NCBI GenBank assembly: GCA_030035585.1
Contig: CM057480.1
Span: 6,937,001-7,001,000, forward strand
Length of the DNA: 64,000 nucleotides
From: Dugong dugon
Taxonomy: Eukaryota > Chordata > Mammalia > Sirenia > Dugongidae
Direction: 5' to 3'
In this document: positions 23,301 to 33,776 of the stretch, in pieces
Layout: every line of letters begins with the position of its first letter
How positions within the stretch are numbered: position 1 is the first letter of the stretch
The notes under the pieces: model-generated
The model's database searches: none
Told to the model about the DNA's origin: nothing
The model's input: only the letters and a program-made list of their open reading frames with translations
Position numbers and translations under genes: made by a program

Positions 23301-26300
23301 ATTTACCGTCTTGGAAACCCTATGGGGTCACTATGAGTTGGAATCAACTTGACGTCAGTGGGTGGTTTATATTTGTAATCTTTGAAAATTCTTTCTTTTT
23401 CTTATAAGTATGCCATAAGGTTTGGACAAAGGATATGTTCTCTAATGTCTGAACTGGTTGATTTGTAGTTTGAATGTGTAAATTTATATTTTAAACATTA
23501 AAGATTGAAAGTATTTTTTCTTTTTCTAATCTCTCAACAGCAAATGAACAGTGTCACTGCCCAAACAAATTTTAGAAGTGTTTCATTTCTACTTTAATGC
23601 TGCCTCTGTAGAATTTAAGAACATTGATGTTTTTGTCTAGAAACAATATTGTAATAGTGTCTGCTGTAATGGTCTAAGCTTCAAATTGTAAAACATTTAT
23701 TACATCAAACACGAGCATTTAAAAAGTTATTTTGTTGTAAATACTAATTTTAAAATACTGAAAAAAGAAAAATAAATTGCTCAGTCCTTTCACCTTAAAA
23801 CAGCCGTTGTTAATATTTTACTTTCTTTTCAAGTCTCTTATTTCTGTTCATAGGTGATTTTTAAAATGTGAAAGTTGTTATCATAGTGCATGTATGTTAT
23901 TTTTCCCCTATACCATAAAGATTTCGTATTTGTTTGCTTGCATTGTTTGAAAATCACTTTTACTGTCTGCATATTAATGTACTTAAATTTTAAATATCTT
24001 TTCATGCAGAAGAGGTTTTCTGTCTTAGAGATAATGTTTGGAGTGGCTAGTGGTGGTGGTGGTGATGGGGTCTAGGGAGGAAAGAGAGTCTTCCATCCTG
24101 TGCTGTTGTGGGTCAGCTTCTGGTAAGAGTAACAATGGCCAGCATCCATGGGGCATAAAATGATGTCTTGTTTAAATATCTCCTTGAATGTACTTCAAAT
24201 ACGGGTAGAGTTTTTTTATTTGTGCATAGCAAATTTGAAATAATGTTCAAAGGAATAGAAAAACAATGGAGAAGGTACTGCAGAAAAACACCTCTTTTAG
24301 AAGCAAAGAGAAAACTTCTTAAATTTTTTATAAATGGTAAGTGAACCATTGACAGTATAGGAATTCTGTGTCAGATGGTTTTATTGATACGAGGTTTAGT
24401 GGAGGTTACATTTGGGAAAACTTTCAAAAAGGATCAGACGTAAAACCGTTTGGAATGGCTGTCGTTTTCCCAGTTTCTCCACCTGAATAAATACATACGT
24501 CAGACACTGTATTCCGTTGGCAGATGAGAGCCTTATGAGGTAGTGCGTGAGAGGGCAGTTGGAAACCCGTGAAGCACTTCCTCTTTGTAAGCTGCTTTAT
24601 GATGAGATGTGGAGGCCTTTATGTAGTAGATGAGCTCATTATACAAGCTCATTTTGGATTTCTCACGTGGAGTGGTTGAAGGCAGTATGTTACTCCATAG
24701 ACAGGGTTTAAAAACGTGTCCAGAAAACACTATTGGCATAATTTTATTTCATTAACTATGGGTGATTCTTTTGGTTTCTCTTCCAAAGTGCCTTCAACGC
24801 ACTGCGGTACTCTTCAGACATGCCATCCTAGTGTGGAATACTGTCGAAGGGAGTAACAGTGCTTTCTTTTGCTAGAATCAGAAGTAAGATGGAACCTTAA
24901 CAAATCCTTTGGCTTTGATAATTTTATTGTCTAGAGAAGAAAGGGCTACCACATACGTACATGCATGCCCATGTATGCACACACACAGCCTTTTGGGGGG
25001 ACTGTTTTTGTTAAAAGGTTATTTTGTGATGTGCTTTCTAAATACGCCCAGTTCAGAGTTTGGATAGTGTTCATTGACAGGGTATAGGCCAAATGGTTGA
25101 TCGGAAAGTTAGAAGTTGTGAGGTATCTACATTTGGATTGCGTTAAGAAAAAAAATAAATCACTGAAGTTTTCTCAAAGTAAAGAATTCAGACAGTTGCA
25201 TCCAGGAGTCTGACCATACTGTGCTCCTTCCAGGATTTCTACATCACTCTGGGAACAGGTGTTGTGTTTCTCTTGGCGTCCATTATCTTCACGACCACAC
25301 ATGACAGGACGTCAGCTGAGACCGCTGCAGTCGTAAGTATCCTGTGCTTTTTACTTTTGTTTCGTTATGTTTCCTTAGAAATACAGGAATTTGGAAAATA
25401 CTTGACAAGTTACATGCTATGGAAGCATAGTTTGTCTTTTAACCTATTTCCTTTAGTATACTTTTGACTAGGAGACCTAAAAGCCAATAAATATGATCAC
25501 CTTAAAAATCGAGACCCTGTCTTTGGAATTTGACTGAATTTTGTTAACAAACATCCATTTACTCCATATAGGCACGTATTATTGCTAATGAATCTGGTAA
25601 CACTCGATCACCTTGTACTCTTCCACGCTTCAGCCAAAGCCCTGCGTGCCTGGGGCTGTTCTGGGTGTGGTGACTGCAGAGGAGAGATGATGCAGAGCTG
25701 CGGCCTAACGAGAGAGATAGGTGCACAGACTGTAGCGGAGAGCATTGAACGAACTGTAAGAAGTTGGGCTAGGCGGCAGTCCTCAGTGGGTGATGCGTAT
25801 CCCTAACGGGGCATCAAGACTTCCCAAGGAGTACTCTGGGCAGGGGTAAAGGATCCGTGCTGGTGCAGTGGGTAAGCGCTCAGCTGCTCACCGAAAGGTC
25901 AGCGGAGTGAACTCACCAGCCGCTCTGTGGGAGAACAGACCTGATGATCTGCTCGCATAAAGATGACAGCCTAGGAAACCCTATGGGGCACATCTGCTCT
26001 GTCATAGGGTCACTATGAGTTGGAATCAACTTGATAGCATACAAAAACTGGGCGGGGGTACTGTTGAAGGAAACCAGTTTCTAACTTTTCAACATCCATA
26101 CGTAATCTTTCTTAAAACTGGGATGTCTAAGGATGCATCTCTGGAAGAGTCTAGCCAGTTCTTGGCTACCTTCCCTTTTACACTCACACCTTTAAGAAAA
26201 AATTGTATTTTTTTTTTGCTCGTCCCAAATCTTACTTACATACATTGTCATAAGATGTAAAAAAGAAAAAAGAAAAAAAAAAAAAAACCCAAAACCCTCA

Positions 26301-28976
26301 GGTGCAACAAAGGGACAGTTCAACATAGGAGCCGTGGTTTTTGTCTGAAATCCTTGTGTCCAGATGCTTTTTTGAATTCCCAATATTCTGGATTTGGGAA
26401 AGGCAGTCCCGTGCATACGTGACATAACGCCCTCTGAGGTCCTGGGGTGGCACTCTGACCCAGCATGCTCGTGTTCTCAAGCAGAACATACGAGTATTCG
26501 TGGTAAAGGGACGAGACTGTAAGTAGTCTTGCCTCGTGTCAATTTTGAGTGAAGCGAATCCTGAAAACGTGGAGTTTTAATAGCTTTTTGGATTTCAGAA
26601 TTGCCAATGAGGGATCATAGACCTGAATGGGTGCCAGTGCTGTGAATGTGAAAAACTCATAACTGGATAGCAGATCCTCTTGCAAGTCACCTGGCTTCTA
26701 ATGAATACTTTGTTCTTAACAAAATTAAAATTGTAATTAATTGAGTTGCCAGCTAATAGATCATTGAAAGTACTTTTTATGATACCCATTGCCATCAAGG
26801 CAATTCTCACTCATAGTAACCCTACAGGACAGCGTAAAACTGCCCCATGGGGTTTCCAAGGAGGGGCTGGTGGATTCGAACTGCCGACCTTCCGGTTAGC
26901 AGCTGAGCACTTAACCGCTGCGCCAGCAGGGCTCCTTTTCTATAATAGAATAACTGGAAAGGAGTTCGGGGAACTGCATGGCATGGTTGTGACAGTTTCT
27001 TACCTGCCTGTTTATGTGACCAGGGCTTCTTAGCACTTACATGTGTAAAAACAGCATTAACGTTGAACCTTGCCTCATTCCAGCAGTAAGTTAAGATTTA
27101 TCCATGGATACATAAACCAACTGAAAAAAATCCAGAGGAAAATTTTAACCGGGCCTTATCATGCATTTCAGTTTATATGCATATTTTTGTTGCAGAGGAG
27201 TGAGTATATGATCAGTAAAGTTGTCTAACTATTCAGAAAGCTTACGTATTTTAAGTAGATGATACAAGTGTTAGGTTATTACAGTAGATTTGTATTTCGT
27301 TGGATGTATTTAGGAGTGACTAGTAATTTAAGGGAGTCCTGGTGCTGCAGCGGTTAAGCGTTTGCCTGCTGACCAAAAGATCGGCAGTTCGAATCCACCA
27401 GCCGCTCCTTGGAAACCCTATGGGGCAGCTCTGCTCGGTCCTATACAGTCGTTACGAGTAGGAATCGGCTCAATAGCAACAGATTTTGGGTTTTAGTAGT
27501 TTAAGAAGTCTGTAATATGCTGTAAATTACCTTTTGCAACTCTTTAAGTTATGAAAACTTTTATAGAGTTAAAGGGGGAAGGAAGCCCATCACTTTTCAG
27601 AAACAACGTCAGAGGCTGTGTGAGTAAACGGAGCCCTGGTGGCGCAGCGGTTAGGAGCTCAGCTGCTGACCAAGAGGCCGGCGGTTCCAATCTACCAGCC
27701 AGTAAAAGAGCTTATAGATCACTTGTGTGGTTAGGGCCCTGCTGGGCTGGACCTCTCTGAGGTGGTCAGGGATGACTTCACAGACAAGGTGGTACCTGGG
27801 CGGCACTGGAAGTACGAGAGAAGTTTCCAGGCAGAGAAGAGGGTAGATGCCATCCAGCCAGAACGAAGGCTCCAGAGGGAGAAGCAGCTTGGGTTTTGGG
27901 GCATGGGGATGAGGATTAAATTCAGGTTGGATACGTTAGGGACATCCAGGTAAGGTAATGAGTTCGGAGATCAGTTTGCTTTATGGTGAGATGCGGCAGA
28001 ATGCATACCCTTTAGGGTGGAGGGCTTGAGCAGGGGAAGGATCAGGTGACTGCTGCAGAGTGCAACGGAAAGTTACAAAATCGTGGCATGTCAAAATCGG
28101 AAGGGACTTCAGTCCTCGCCTGGGTCGGTTTCCCTTTGCACAGAGCGCTTCTGTGGCCCTATTTCCTTGATGGTTTGGTAGCGGAGACGTTAGTTAGATT
28201 TGAGCCGTGGTCTTCTGTCCCTGACAGAATTCCCAGAATGTTAGATCATGCATTAGAAGAATACAATGAGGAAGTGGTTCAAGAAGGAGGAAGTGGGTGG
28301 TGTCCTCATGTTACTGTGTCCTCACAGTGTGACATTAACTGGAAAATGTTGAAGTAATTTGACCTAAGAGTATCTTCACAGTAGAACTTCTGTTTGGGTA
28401 TTCGTAACTTTTTCCATTTTCACCTAGGCTCAGCTGCCTGTCACATACTTTTCTGATCATGTTTGTGGGGCAGTCTAACCACTGCTGATTATCCTGTGCT
28501 TTGTATCATTTTATAGGATTTGTTTTTCAGCCATTACCCTCAGTTTCATACATTGGTGCCCCACGCGTGCGTACACACTTAAGACAGGGCATTTGTATTT
28601 TGTGAGACTTTGACTAATCGTGCTTATTCTGAAAAACTTTTTGTCACTCCCCCCCCCCCCCCAATTTTTGGTGACTTTTAAGAAAATTGTACCACTAAGG
28701 TTCAGAGGAGTGTGTATAAGACAGAAGTGCTGATGAATCGTCTTGCTTTGCCTGAAATACTTTCAGAGACAGGTAGGACATGTGAGATTGTCTCCCACAG
28801 TTGTGGAGATAACCTGTCTCCCTCGTTTTCTCCCTCAGGTGTTTGGGTTTCTGGCAAGTTTGATGTTTCTGTTGGACTTCGCCATCATGCTCCATGGAAA
28901 ACACCGGGAGACCCAGCTGAGAAAACCAGAGGTGACCACCAGGGCAGAGGCCCTCACGGAACCACTTAACACTTAG
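7472..28976 (+). CDS. CMTM6: CMTM6, four coding exons: join(7472..7609,21315..21491,25234..25332,28839..28976)
   Basis: CMTM6 is a MARVEL-domain four-helix membrane protein of the plasma membrane and recycling endosomes. It binds PD-L1 and keeps it from lysosomal degradation (established knowledge). The spliced model reads through without a stop and gives 183 residues, the length known for human CMTM6. Predicted membrane helices are at about residues 43-59, 68-89, 107-125 and 134-156, with both termini cytosolic. A C-x-x-C pair (residues 61-64) lies between helices 1 and 2. The tail ends [11 protein letters not shown], one residue from the human end. All three introns begin GT, end AG, and sit in phase 0. 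The start has a strong Kozak context (G at -3 and +4). The gene converges on CMTM7, as in human. Exon 1 is the least conserved part. Confidence 0.97.
8437..8642 (-). mobile_element. AfroSINE, antisense
   Basis: GTCGTCGAGTCGATTCCGAC at the left, CCACTATGGCTCC at the right. It lies in CMTM6 intron 1. Confidence 0.9.
8650..10290. other. CMTM6 intron 1, nothing recognised
   Basis: AT-rich sequence without clear repeats or conserved frames. A direct repeat of AACTTAAATTCTTAGAACTC-type text is at 8761-8815. Confidence 0.5.
10301..10505 (+). mobile_element. AfroSINE
   Basis: Perfect 11-base duplication ACTACCATCCA at 10290-10300 and 10506-10516. Confidence 0.93.
11154..11355 (-). mobile_element. 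AfroSINE, antisense
   Basis: Perfect 11-base duplication ATTTTGTAGGT at 11143-11153 and 11356-11366. Confidence 0.92.
11744..11885 (+). mobile_element. MIR SINE
   Basis: GGAGTCAGACCTGGGTTCTTG, then TTCATCATCTGTAAAACTGA. Confidence 0.65.
12585..12783 (+). mobile_element. AfroSINE
   Basis: Perfect 11-base duplication TATGGGGATTA at 12574-12584 and 12784-12794. Confidence 0.93.
12893..13208 (-). mobile_element. SINE with tRNA-Gly-like head and RTE-type body
   Basis: On the - strand it begins at 13208 with GCATTGGTGGGTCAGTGGCA, nearly the 5' half of tRNA-Gly(GCC), followed by a B-box-like GGTTCGGTTCC. The body shares GCTTCCAGATGAAGAC and GGACTAGGAAGAAAGGCC-like text with 20120-20270. The tail is the RTE/AfroSINE type. 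Confidence 0.75.
13228..13412 (-). mobile_element. AfroSINE, antisense
   Basis: CGTCCAGTTGATTTTCAGC at the left, GTTGCACCACCAGGC at the right. It directly follows the tRNA-Gly SINE. Confidence 0.85.
14285..14352. repeat. (GT)34 microsatellite
   Basis: It is uninterrupted over 68 bases, in CMTM6 intron 1 inside an L1 fragment. Confidence 0.98.
14541..15388 (+). mobile_element. A-tailed L1-3'-end-like retroposon, longest copy
   Basis: About 850 bases, with landmarks GGACCATGGTCTTGGGAAAC, CAAAGGACTAATGGACCAC, GACAGGCCTATAAAA and a terminal ACCTAAAG. It splits an antisense L1 (14200-15450). Probably a 3' UTR of an afrotherian L1. Confidence 0.75.
15640..16290 (+). mobile_element. L2-like LINE sequence
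   Basis: Pyrimidine-rich text (for example GAGCTCCAGATCCATATATC and AACATGGAATTTATTCTC) resembles L2/CR1 LINE sequence. It is diverged. Confidence 0.45.
17430..20080 (-). mobile_element. L1 3' region, antisense, split by RTE1
   Basis: 17430-17640 (TTCATTTTTAACGCAGTATAG) and 19496-20080 (CATATTCTGTATAG-like, GTCATTTGGGTATTTTGTGA) are the reverse of an L1 3' end. RTE1 lies between them. Confidence 0.7.
17640..19495 (+). mobile_element. RTE1 (BovB-like) LINE, 5'-truncated, decayed
   Basis: The sequence encodes an RTE-clade reverse transcriptase in broken frames: [15 protein letters not shown] near 18165, [12 protein letters not shown] near 18408 (motif A) and YADD at 18711-18722 (motif C). A C-terminal part with [13 protein letters not shown] follows near 19080. 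In-frame stops and shifts make it inactive. The 3' end carries the GTCACTAC-GG-GTTGGAAC type tail shared with AfroSINEs, which explains how the SINEs are mobilised. The element sits inside an antisense L1 (17430-20080). Confidence 0.92.
20080..20530 (+). mobile_element. Internally deleted RTE-related element
   Basis: The first part (to about 20270) resembles the body shared with the tRNA-Gly SINE at 12893-13208 and is probably an RTE 5' region. The rest is an RTE1 3' end (from GACATATCG near 20302 to the tail near 20515). The whole reverse transcriptase region is missing, as in a non-autonomous RTE derivative. Confidence 0.65.
20540..20755 (+). mobile_element. L1 3' UTR fragment
   Basis: TACAGCTTAATGGGTACAAA, AGTGATGATGGTTCCACAAC and CACTGAATTGTACCCTTGAA are L1 3' UTR landmarks. 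Confidence 0.65.
20796..21204 (-). mobile_element. Antisense RTE1 3' end with adjacent AfroSINE head
   Basis: 20796-21100 is the antisense of an RTE1 3' terminus (GTTGAGTCGGCTCTTACTC near 20815). 21155-21204 is the antisense of an AfroSINE tRNA-like head ending CACCAGGGCTCC. The join between them is unclear. It ends about 110 bases before CMTM6 exon 2. Confidence 0.65.
21315..21491 (+). CDS. CMTM6: CMTM6 coding exon 2
   Basis: The exon encodes residues 47-105, beginning [16 protein letters not shown] and ending EKVKLS. It holds most of helix 1, the C-x-x-C loop and helix 2 ([20 protein letters not shown]), the core of the MARVEL fold. The acceptor is a pyrimidine run plus CAG ending at 21314; the donor GTAAGC starts at 21492. 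The length of 177 is divisible by three, so both borders are phase 0. Confidence 0.97.
22150..22320 (-). mobile_element. AfroSINE, antisense
   Basis: Perfect 11-base duplication AATTCACATAA at 22139-22149 and 22321-22331. It lies in CMTM6 intron 2. Confidence 0.94.
22745..23030 (-). mobile_element. MIR SINE, antisense
   Basis: TTGTATGCCAGGAGCTTTAC, AAGTAACTTGTCCAAAGTTA and GAGATTTGAACCCAGG read as a reversed MIR. Confidence 0.75.
23189..23372 (+). mobile_element. AfroSINE
   Basis: Head GGAGCCCTGGTGGCACATTG; tail CAACTTGACGTCAGTGGG. It lies in CMTM6 intron 2. Confidence 0.9.
23390..25230. other. CMTM6 intron 2, mostly unique
   Basis: AT-rich, with no repeat that I can name and no additional exon. 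Confidence 0.5.
25234..25332 (+). CDS. CMTM6: CMTM6 coding exon 3
   Basis: The exon encodes residues 106-138, from DFYITLGTG to SAETAAV, that is helix 3 (about 107-125) and the loop with the THDRTSAE motif before helix 4. The acceptor CTTCCAG ends at 25233; the donor GTAAGT starts at 25333. It is 99 bases, phase 0 at both ends. Confidence 0.97.
25851..26045 (+). mobile_element. AfroSINE
   Basis: Diverged head GGATCCGTGCTGGTGCAGTG, tail GAATCAACTTGATAGC. It lies in CMTM6 intron 3. Confidence 0.85.
26779..26937 (-). mobile_element. AfroSINE, antisense
   Basis: CCATTGCCATCAAGGCAATT at the left, CTGCGCCAGCAGGGCTCC at the right. Confidence 0.9.
27332..27496 (+). mobile_element. AfroSINE
   Basis: Flanks TAGTAATTTAAG and TAGTAGTTTAAG form a near-perfect duplication. 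Confidence 0.92.
27630..27703 (+). mobile_element. AfroSINE head only
   Basis: About 74 bases of tRNA-like head (GGAGCCCTGGTGGCGCAGCG) stop abruptly before the tail. Confidence 0.85.
28649..28662 (+). repeat. C14 homopolymer
   Basis: It lies 176 bases before the acceptor of CMTM6 exon 4. Confidence 0.95.
28839..28976 (+). CDS. CMTM6: CMTM6 coding exon 4 with stop
   Basis: The exon encodes residues 139-183, from [14 protein letters not shown] to ALTEPLNT, and ends in TAG at 28974-28976. It carries helix 4 and the cytosolic tail with the conserved QLRKPE and [12 protein letters not shown] segments. The acceptor CTCCCTCAG ends at 28838. The exon continues into a long 3' UTR. Confidence 0.97.
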   Translation: MFGFLASLMFLLDFAIMLHGKHRETQLRKPEVTTRAEALTEPLNT

Positions 28977-29289
28977 GCTCTGGGGACAGATGTTACATAA
29001 GGTGGTGACTCTGCGTGATGCCTGAGCCCTGGCGCAAAGAAGCTCTTGAAGAATTTGTGTGATTGTTGAAACCACTTCTTTTGGAGAGCGGGAGGGGAGG
29101 CAGAAGGCGGTTTGTATCACCATTGGACTATGTGTCAGTACCGCAAGTGGACCAGAGGCTTTTGGTTTTTAATTTTTCTTTATAACGGTTGAAACTTGCC
29201 TCAAATGGAGTTTTTTTGGGGGAGAGAGGCCGATTGTTTCTGTAAATCATATAGATCAACTGATGATAAATTATTCTGTCATCTTTTTT

Positions 29290-29295
29290 AATAAA
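29290..29295 (+). terminator. CMTM6: Candidate proximal poly(A) signal of CMTM6
   Basis: A canonical AATAAA lies 314 bases after the stop codon. Use would give a short 3' UTR. A second AATAAA follows at 29436-29441. Confidence 0.45.
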
Positions 29296-30434
29296 ATATT
29301 TTACTAGGCTTAGCTTCCAAATTATGCTTTATAGCTATATAAGCAATATAATTATTATGTTCCTCCTTTTAGACAGAGTTTCATTTTTAAACTTGTTTGC
29401 TTAGCTATGAGTTTATTTTTTGGTAAAAGAAACCAAATAAATAGACAATGATTAGATTATGTTTTGTTCACTCAAATTTAATGTCTGTTTAAGGATCAAT
29501 ACTTAAAATGTTGGTCTGGGTTTTTTCCTTAAAATATAATAACCAGATTTTACTGTGTCTTACTCAGCCTTAAAATTATATTGAGATATTTTAGGAAAAT
29601 TATTACTAACTCTTTCTGCAACCTTCTGTAGCTTAATGTAAATTATACGTGAGAGTCATTGATATTTTATGTGTATAAAAGCAACAACGTCGGCATCCCC
29701 ATGTTTGTACTGCACTTTGGTTGTTGATGATGATATTAAGTAAAAAAAAGATGGTTATATAATGTAACACAGAAAAATTGAACAAACTGTTACAAGGCCT
29801 AGGGACCAAAGATAAAAAAGATCTATCTTTTGCCCAATACAGTGAAAGTAATTATAAAGCTGAGCTTCGGACACTTAGCAGATATCTGAAGAGATGAGCT
29901 CACACTGTGACTTAGAAGACGGTCTGTTCCCATGTTGGCATCTGATTGTTTTTACCTAAGTTAATACAGCTCAGCTGGGCCCTCTTTAAAATTTTCTTTG
30001 GAGCCAAGTCTTCTTTTAAAACTCCATCTAAGAGGTCAGTCACTCTGGCCTTTGATTTTTCGTCTGTTCGAGATGCCCCCTTTTCTATCTTCTTATCAGA
30101 AGGGTCCACACACTGTTGCGTTGTCTGGCCGAGTGGGCCTCACTCTGACTCTTCCTTGTTGTCAGTTGTCTTTAGGTGGTCCGGAATCTCCGGCCCTTTT
30201 AACTGTAGCAAGTGTGTAGTGGGATCGTTAGGGTCCTTGTTCCCACAGAGACACTGCTCTGGTTTTCCTTGGAGGAGGTCTTCTAATAGAGTGACTATCT
30301 AGGAGAATCCTGTCCAGATTAATACTGTTGATGGTATAAGGGAGTAGTCAAACTAGTCCCATGAGACACTCTAATCAGTTCTGATAATGATGAATAGGGC
30401 ACTTGGGATAAGACCTTTCTGACCACTTGGTTCA

Positions 30435-30605
<171 letters not shown>

Positions 30606-31670
30606 TTAATGATCACATCTTTCTGTAGTTTCTCATCTGCCATCTGTGTGTTGTAGACGGGTTTCAGCTGCTTTAGCTGATCCTCTCTAGTGTGGCCAGT
30701 GAGGTTCTCAGAAATTGGTCAGTATGGCTAGACATAGCTTCTGCTCTGTGTTACTCAGGACGTTATCCATTTGCATCAGAGCTTGGATGCTGGTGTTAGT
30801 GATGATGTCACCACTGCTTACTTGGGAAATAATGAAACTGATCGTGGCTGGTGTTTTTACTGGGCTTGTCATCTGAAAGATAAGAAATAACTTAGATCTT
30901 GGCTCCAAGAGTAAAGACTGGTTCAAAGATAACTGGTTTCTGGTGGGCAGGTTGTGGAATTCCACATGGAACTGCACCGTCGTCGTTTTAAATGTCATCT
31001 GTATCCAGCTAGAATTCACTTCAAGCCATCTGGGCATTGGGCTTTAGTTGAGCTTGATGGCATATCCTCAGGTGGCCTCCCACATAAGGCATGAGGGCGT
31101 TGACCTTGAGTCCTTGTGGTTCTGAGGGTTCTCCTTCATTTGTTTCGTTGGTGTGGCAGTGAGCTGCCTCGCTGACCACTTAATCCATTCCTTTTCAGTA
31201 AGGTAAAATGTTTGCTGTGTTTTTGGTCACTCTAGAACCTTCCTTTACATTGTTTCTATGGGATCCATGACTAGTTAGCCTCTCCTATTGTGAAAGGGGT
31301 TAGGAGTGAAACGTTTATTACGGCAAATAAACAATCTAAGCAAAACTTGGCCAAAAACACTGTTACATATAGAAAAGGGCCAACTCAATAAACTTAAAAT
31401 AATTTTTTATTAATAACTGGTAAATTTGGTTTGTTATTTCTTACAAATAAATTGCTGAGAATGGTTCTTAAGAATGAATTATAAGGGAAATGAACTTAAA
31501 GTACAAAAATTTTCTAATTGCTATGCTTAGATTATGCTCTGTTTGGGGACCAGTAAATGTATTTTTACATTGTTTATATAGCCAGTCATTTTTGTATTTA
31601 TCAATTTAAATCCTGTGGGTCTTTTTTTTTTTTTTTAATCTAAATGTCAAATTTTGTAGTCCTTCTTTTA

Positions 31671-31676
31671 AATAAA
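31671..31676 (+). terminator. CMTM6: Candidate distal poly(A) signal of CMTM6
   Basis: This AATAAA follows a T-rich block (31621-31636) and closes the SINE-free stretch downstream of the stop codon. It is the best candidate for the end of the long transcript. Cleavage would be expected about 10-30 bases later. Confidence 0.55.
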
Positions 31677-31699
31677 GCCATTTTATTAAAATGTTCACA

Positions 31700-32670
31700 C
31701 CCTTGTAGTTATTTAATTATTAGAAACACAATGTTTAGATGAAGGCTTCTCCAGAGTTCCAGGAGTCGGTTCTACAACATTATTGAGTACCTGCACAGAA
31801 CACTGGATCGCTGATCTCCTCAGGCGCAGGGAGAAGGTAGGAAAGAAACAAGTCCAGTTCTGTCCACAAGCTTTCCCTCTTGTTGGAAAGTTGGAATACA
31901 TATTCAAACGTTTTTAGGAAGCCGTGTATGAAGAGTTACAAAGGAATGTTACGAGCTAAACTCCTTCAGACACTTCCAGAGCAGCCCATTTGTGTTCTCT
32001 GTCACATTTCTAAATGTGGCTAATAATGCTGAGAACAACAGGCTCATTCTCTATCGGAGTGTTCCGTGGCTGGGCAAGGACGAGGCAAAACTAGGGTGGT
32101 TGTGGTAAAGCTAAAGCTATCTGTGTAGTTTGCAAAATTCCTGCCTCCAGCCTGTGTGAGAATAACAGGGTCTTTATAGTCATCAAGAACTTACTGTAAT
32201 GTGTACATTCTTCGGAGTTTTGTGTTCTGTTTTGATTAAAGAGCAGTAATTACCAATGTGCAATCAGTTGCAGGGAGCAGAAAACCTAATTAAATGTCAT
32301 ACCCAGTAAGGCAAATTTATTTCACAAGAAGTCTGTGTAGTACAACTCCATGACTGGTGAATTCTCTGTCTCCACAGTGTCATCAGGGACCCCGGTTCTG
32401 TCCATGTTTTTGCCTGTCCATCTTCTGCTGTAAGTTTTTATTCTCAGGGTTGACCCTTTCTGATGTAGCAACATCTCCAAGCGTCATGCACTTGCACAGC
32501 AATGGCCAAAGGTCAGAAGAGAAGGAATTAGGAATTCTTCTGTGTCTAAGGGACTCCTTTTTGCAGAAGCTGCTTCACCTACTTATTAGTCAGAATACAT
32601 TAAATGCACAGTGCTAAATCAATTATTGACATGGAGAATGGAATTACTTTAATTCAGCTTAAAATAATCA
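31700..32670. other. Unique intergenic stretch after CMTM6
   Basis: No repeat or gene recognised; frames are short. Confidence 0.45.
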
Positions 32671-32685
32671 AGATTCCCCCGCTTA

Positions 32686-33124
32686 AAACGGGAATAATGA
32701 GGCACAGCAGTCCAGGGCCAAGGACTAGAAGGCAGAAGGGCACAGGAAAACTGGTGATAGGGAACCTCAGGTTGAGTAAGGACAGTGTTGACGTGTAGTG
32801 GGGTTGTTAACCATTGTCATAGGGCAACGTGTACTAACTTGTTTAATGAGAAACTATTTTGTTCTGTGAACCTTCATCTAAAGTGAGAATAGCAGCAGAA
32901 CTGGAAGAGCGTAGTTGATGTCACTGAACTATGCATGTAGAAATTTTTGAAGTGATGTATCTTTGGCTATGTATATTTTCACCAAAAAAAAAAAAAAGGG
33001 AGAGGGTTGACATGTCGTGGGGTTGTTAACCAATGTCATAAAACAATATGTGTATTATTGTTACATGAGAAACTATTTGTTCTGTAAAGTACAATTAAAA
33101 AAAAAAAAAAAAGATTAAAAAAAA
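32686..33124 (+). mobile_element. Composite three-module A-tailed retroposon
   Basis: Module 1 ends near 32885 (CTTCATCTAAAGT), module 2 runs to an A-run at 32982-32995 after TGTATATTTTCACC, and module 3 repeats module 1 to a second A-run near 33100-33124. One 15-base duplication brackets all three: AGATTCCCCCGCTTA (32671-32685) and AGATTCCCCTGCTTA (33125-33139). Confidence 0.88.
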
Positions 33125-33280
33125 AGATTCCCCTGCTTAGGTTGTGAAGAGGCCTACCCTTAGAAGCATATAGCCTTCTGATCCCTGAATAAAATGTTTT
33201 CTTTCAACAAGGGAAAGGGGCCTCTGGTTTAGGGATTCACAGTATCTGTCATAAGCACGTTAGGGATTGTACCCCAACCA

Positions 33281-33490
33281 AAGCAACCAGTTGCTGTCTA
33301 GGTAATTCCAGTTCATGACAACCCTGTGTGTGTCACAGTAGAAGTGTGCTCCATAGGGTTTTCAGTAGCTGTGATGTTTCAGAAGTAGATCTCCAGGCCT
33401 TTCTTCTGAGGAACTTCTGGGTGGACTGAAACTGCCGACGTTTTGGTTAGTAGCCGAGCACCTAACTATTTGTGTGAGCCAGGTAGCCTA
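33281..33490 (-). mobile_element. AfroSINE, antisense, first of a serial pair
   Basis: Bracketed by TACCCCAACCA (33270-33280) and TACCCCAACTA (33491-33501). Confidence 0.88.
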
Positions 33491-33502
33491 TACCCCAACT
33501 AA

Positions 33503-33660
33503 ACCCACCGCCGTCAAGTCTATTCTGACTCATAGCGACAGAGTAGAGCTCTTTATGGAAGTAGATGGCCACATCTTTCTCCTGCAGAGTAGCTAGCTAG
33601 TGGGTTGGAACCAATGACCTTTCGGTTAGCAGCTGAGTGCCTTAACCACTATGCCACCAA
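33503..33660 (-). mobile_element. AfroSINE, antisense, second of a serial pair
   Basis: Perfect 12-base duplication TACCCCAACTAA at 33491-33502 and 33661-33672. Confidence 0.92.
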
Positions 33661-33776
33661 TACCCCAACTAAGGGAAATAAAATTGGTGATGCTCTTATA
33701 AGAAATTAAATCCCCAGTTTAAGAGGTTTTTTGTAGGACTGACTACCCCAAAACAAAATGGAAAAGCTGATAGCAG

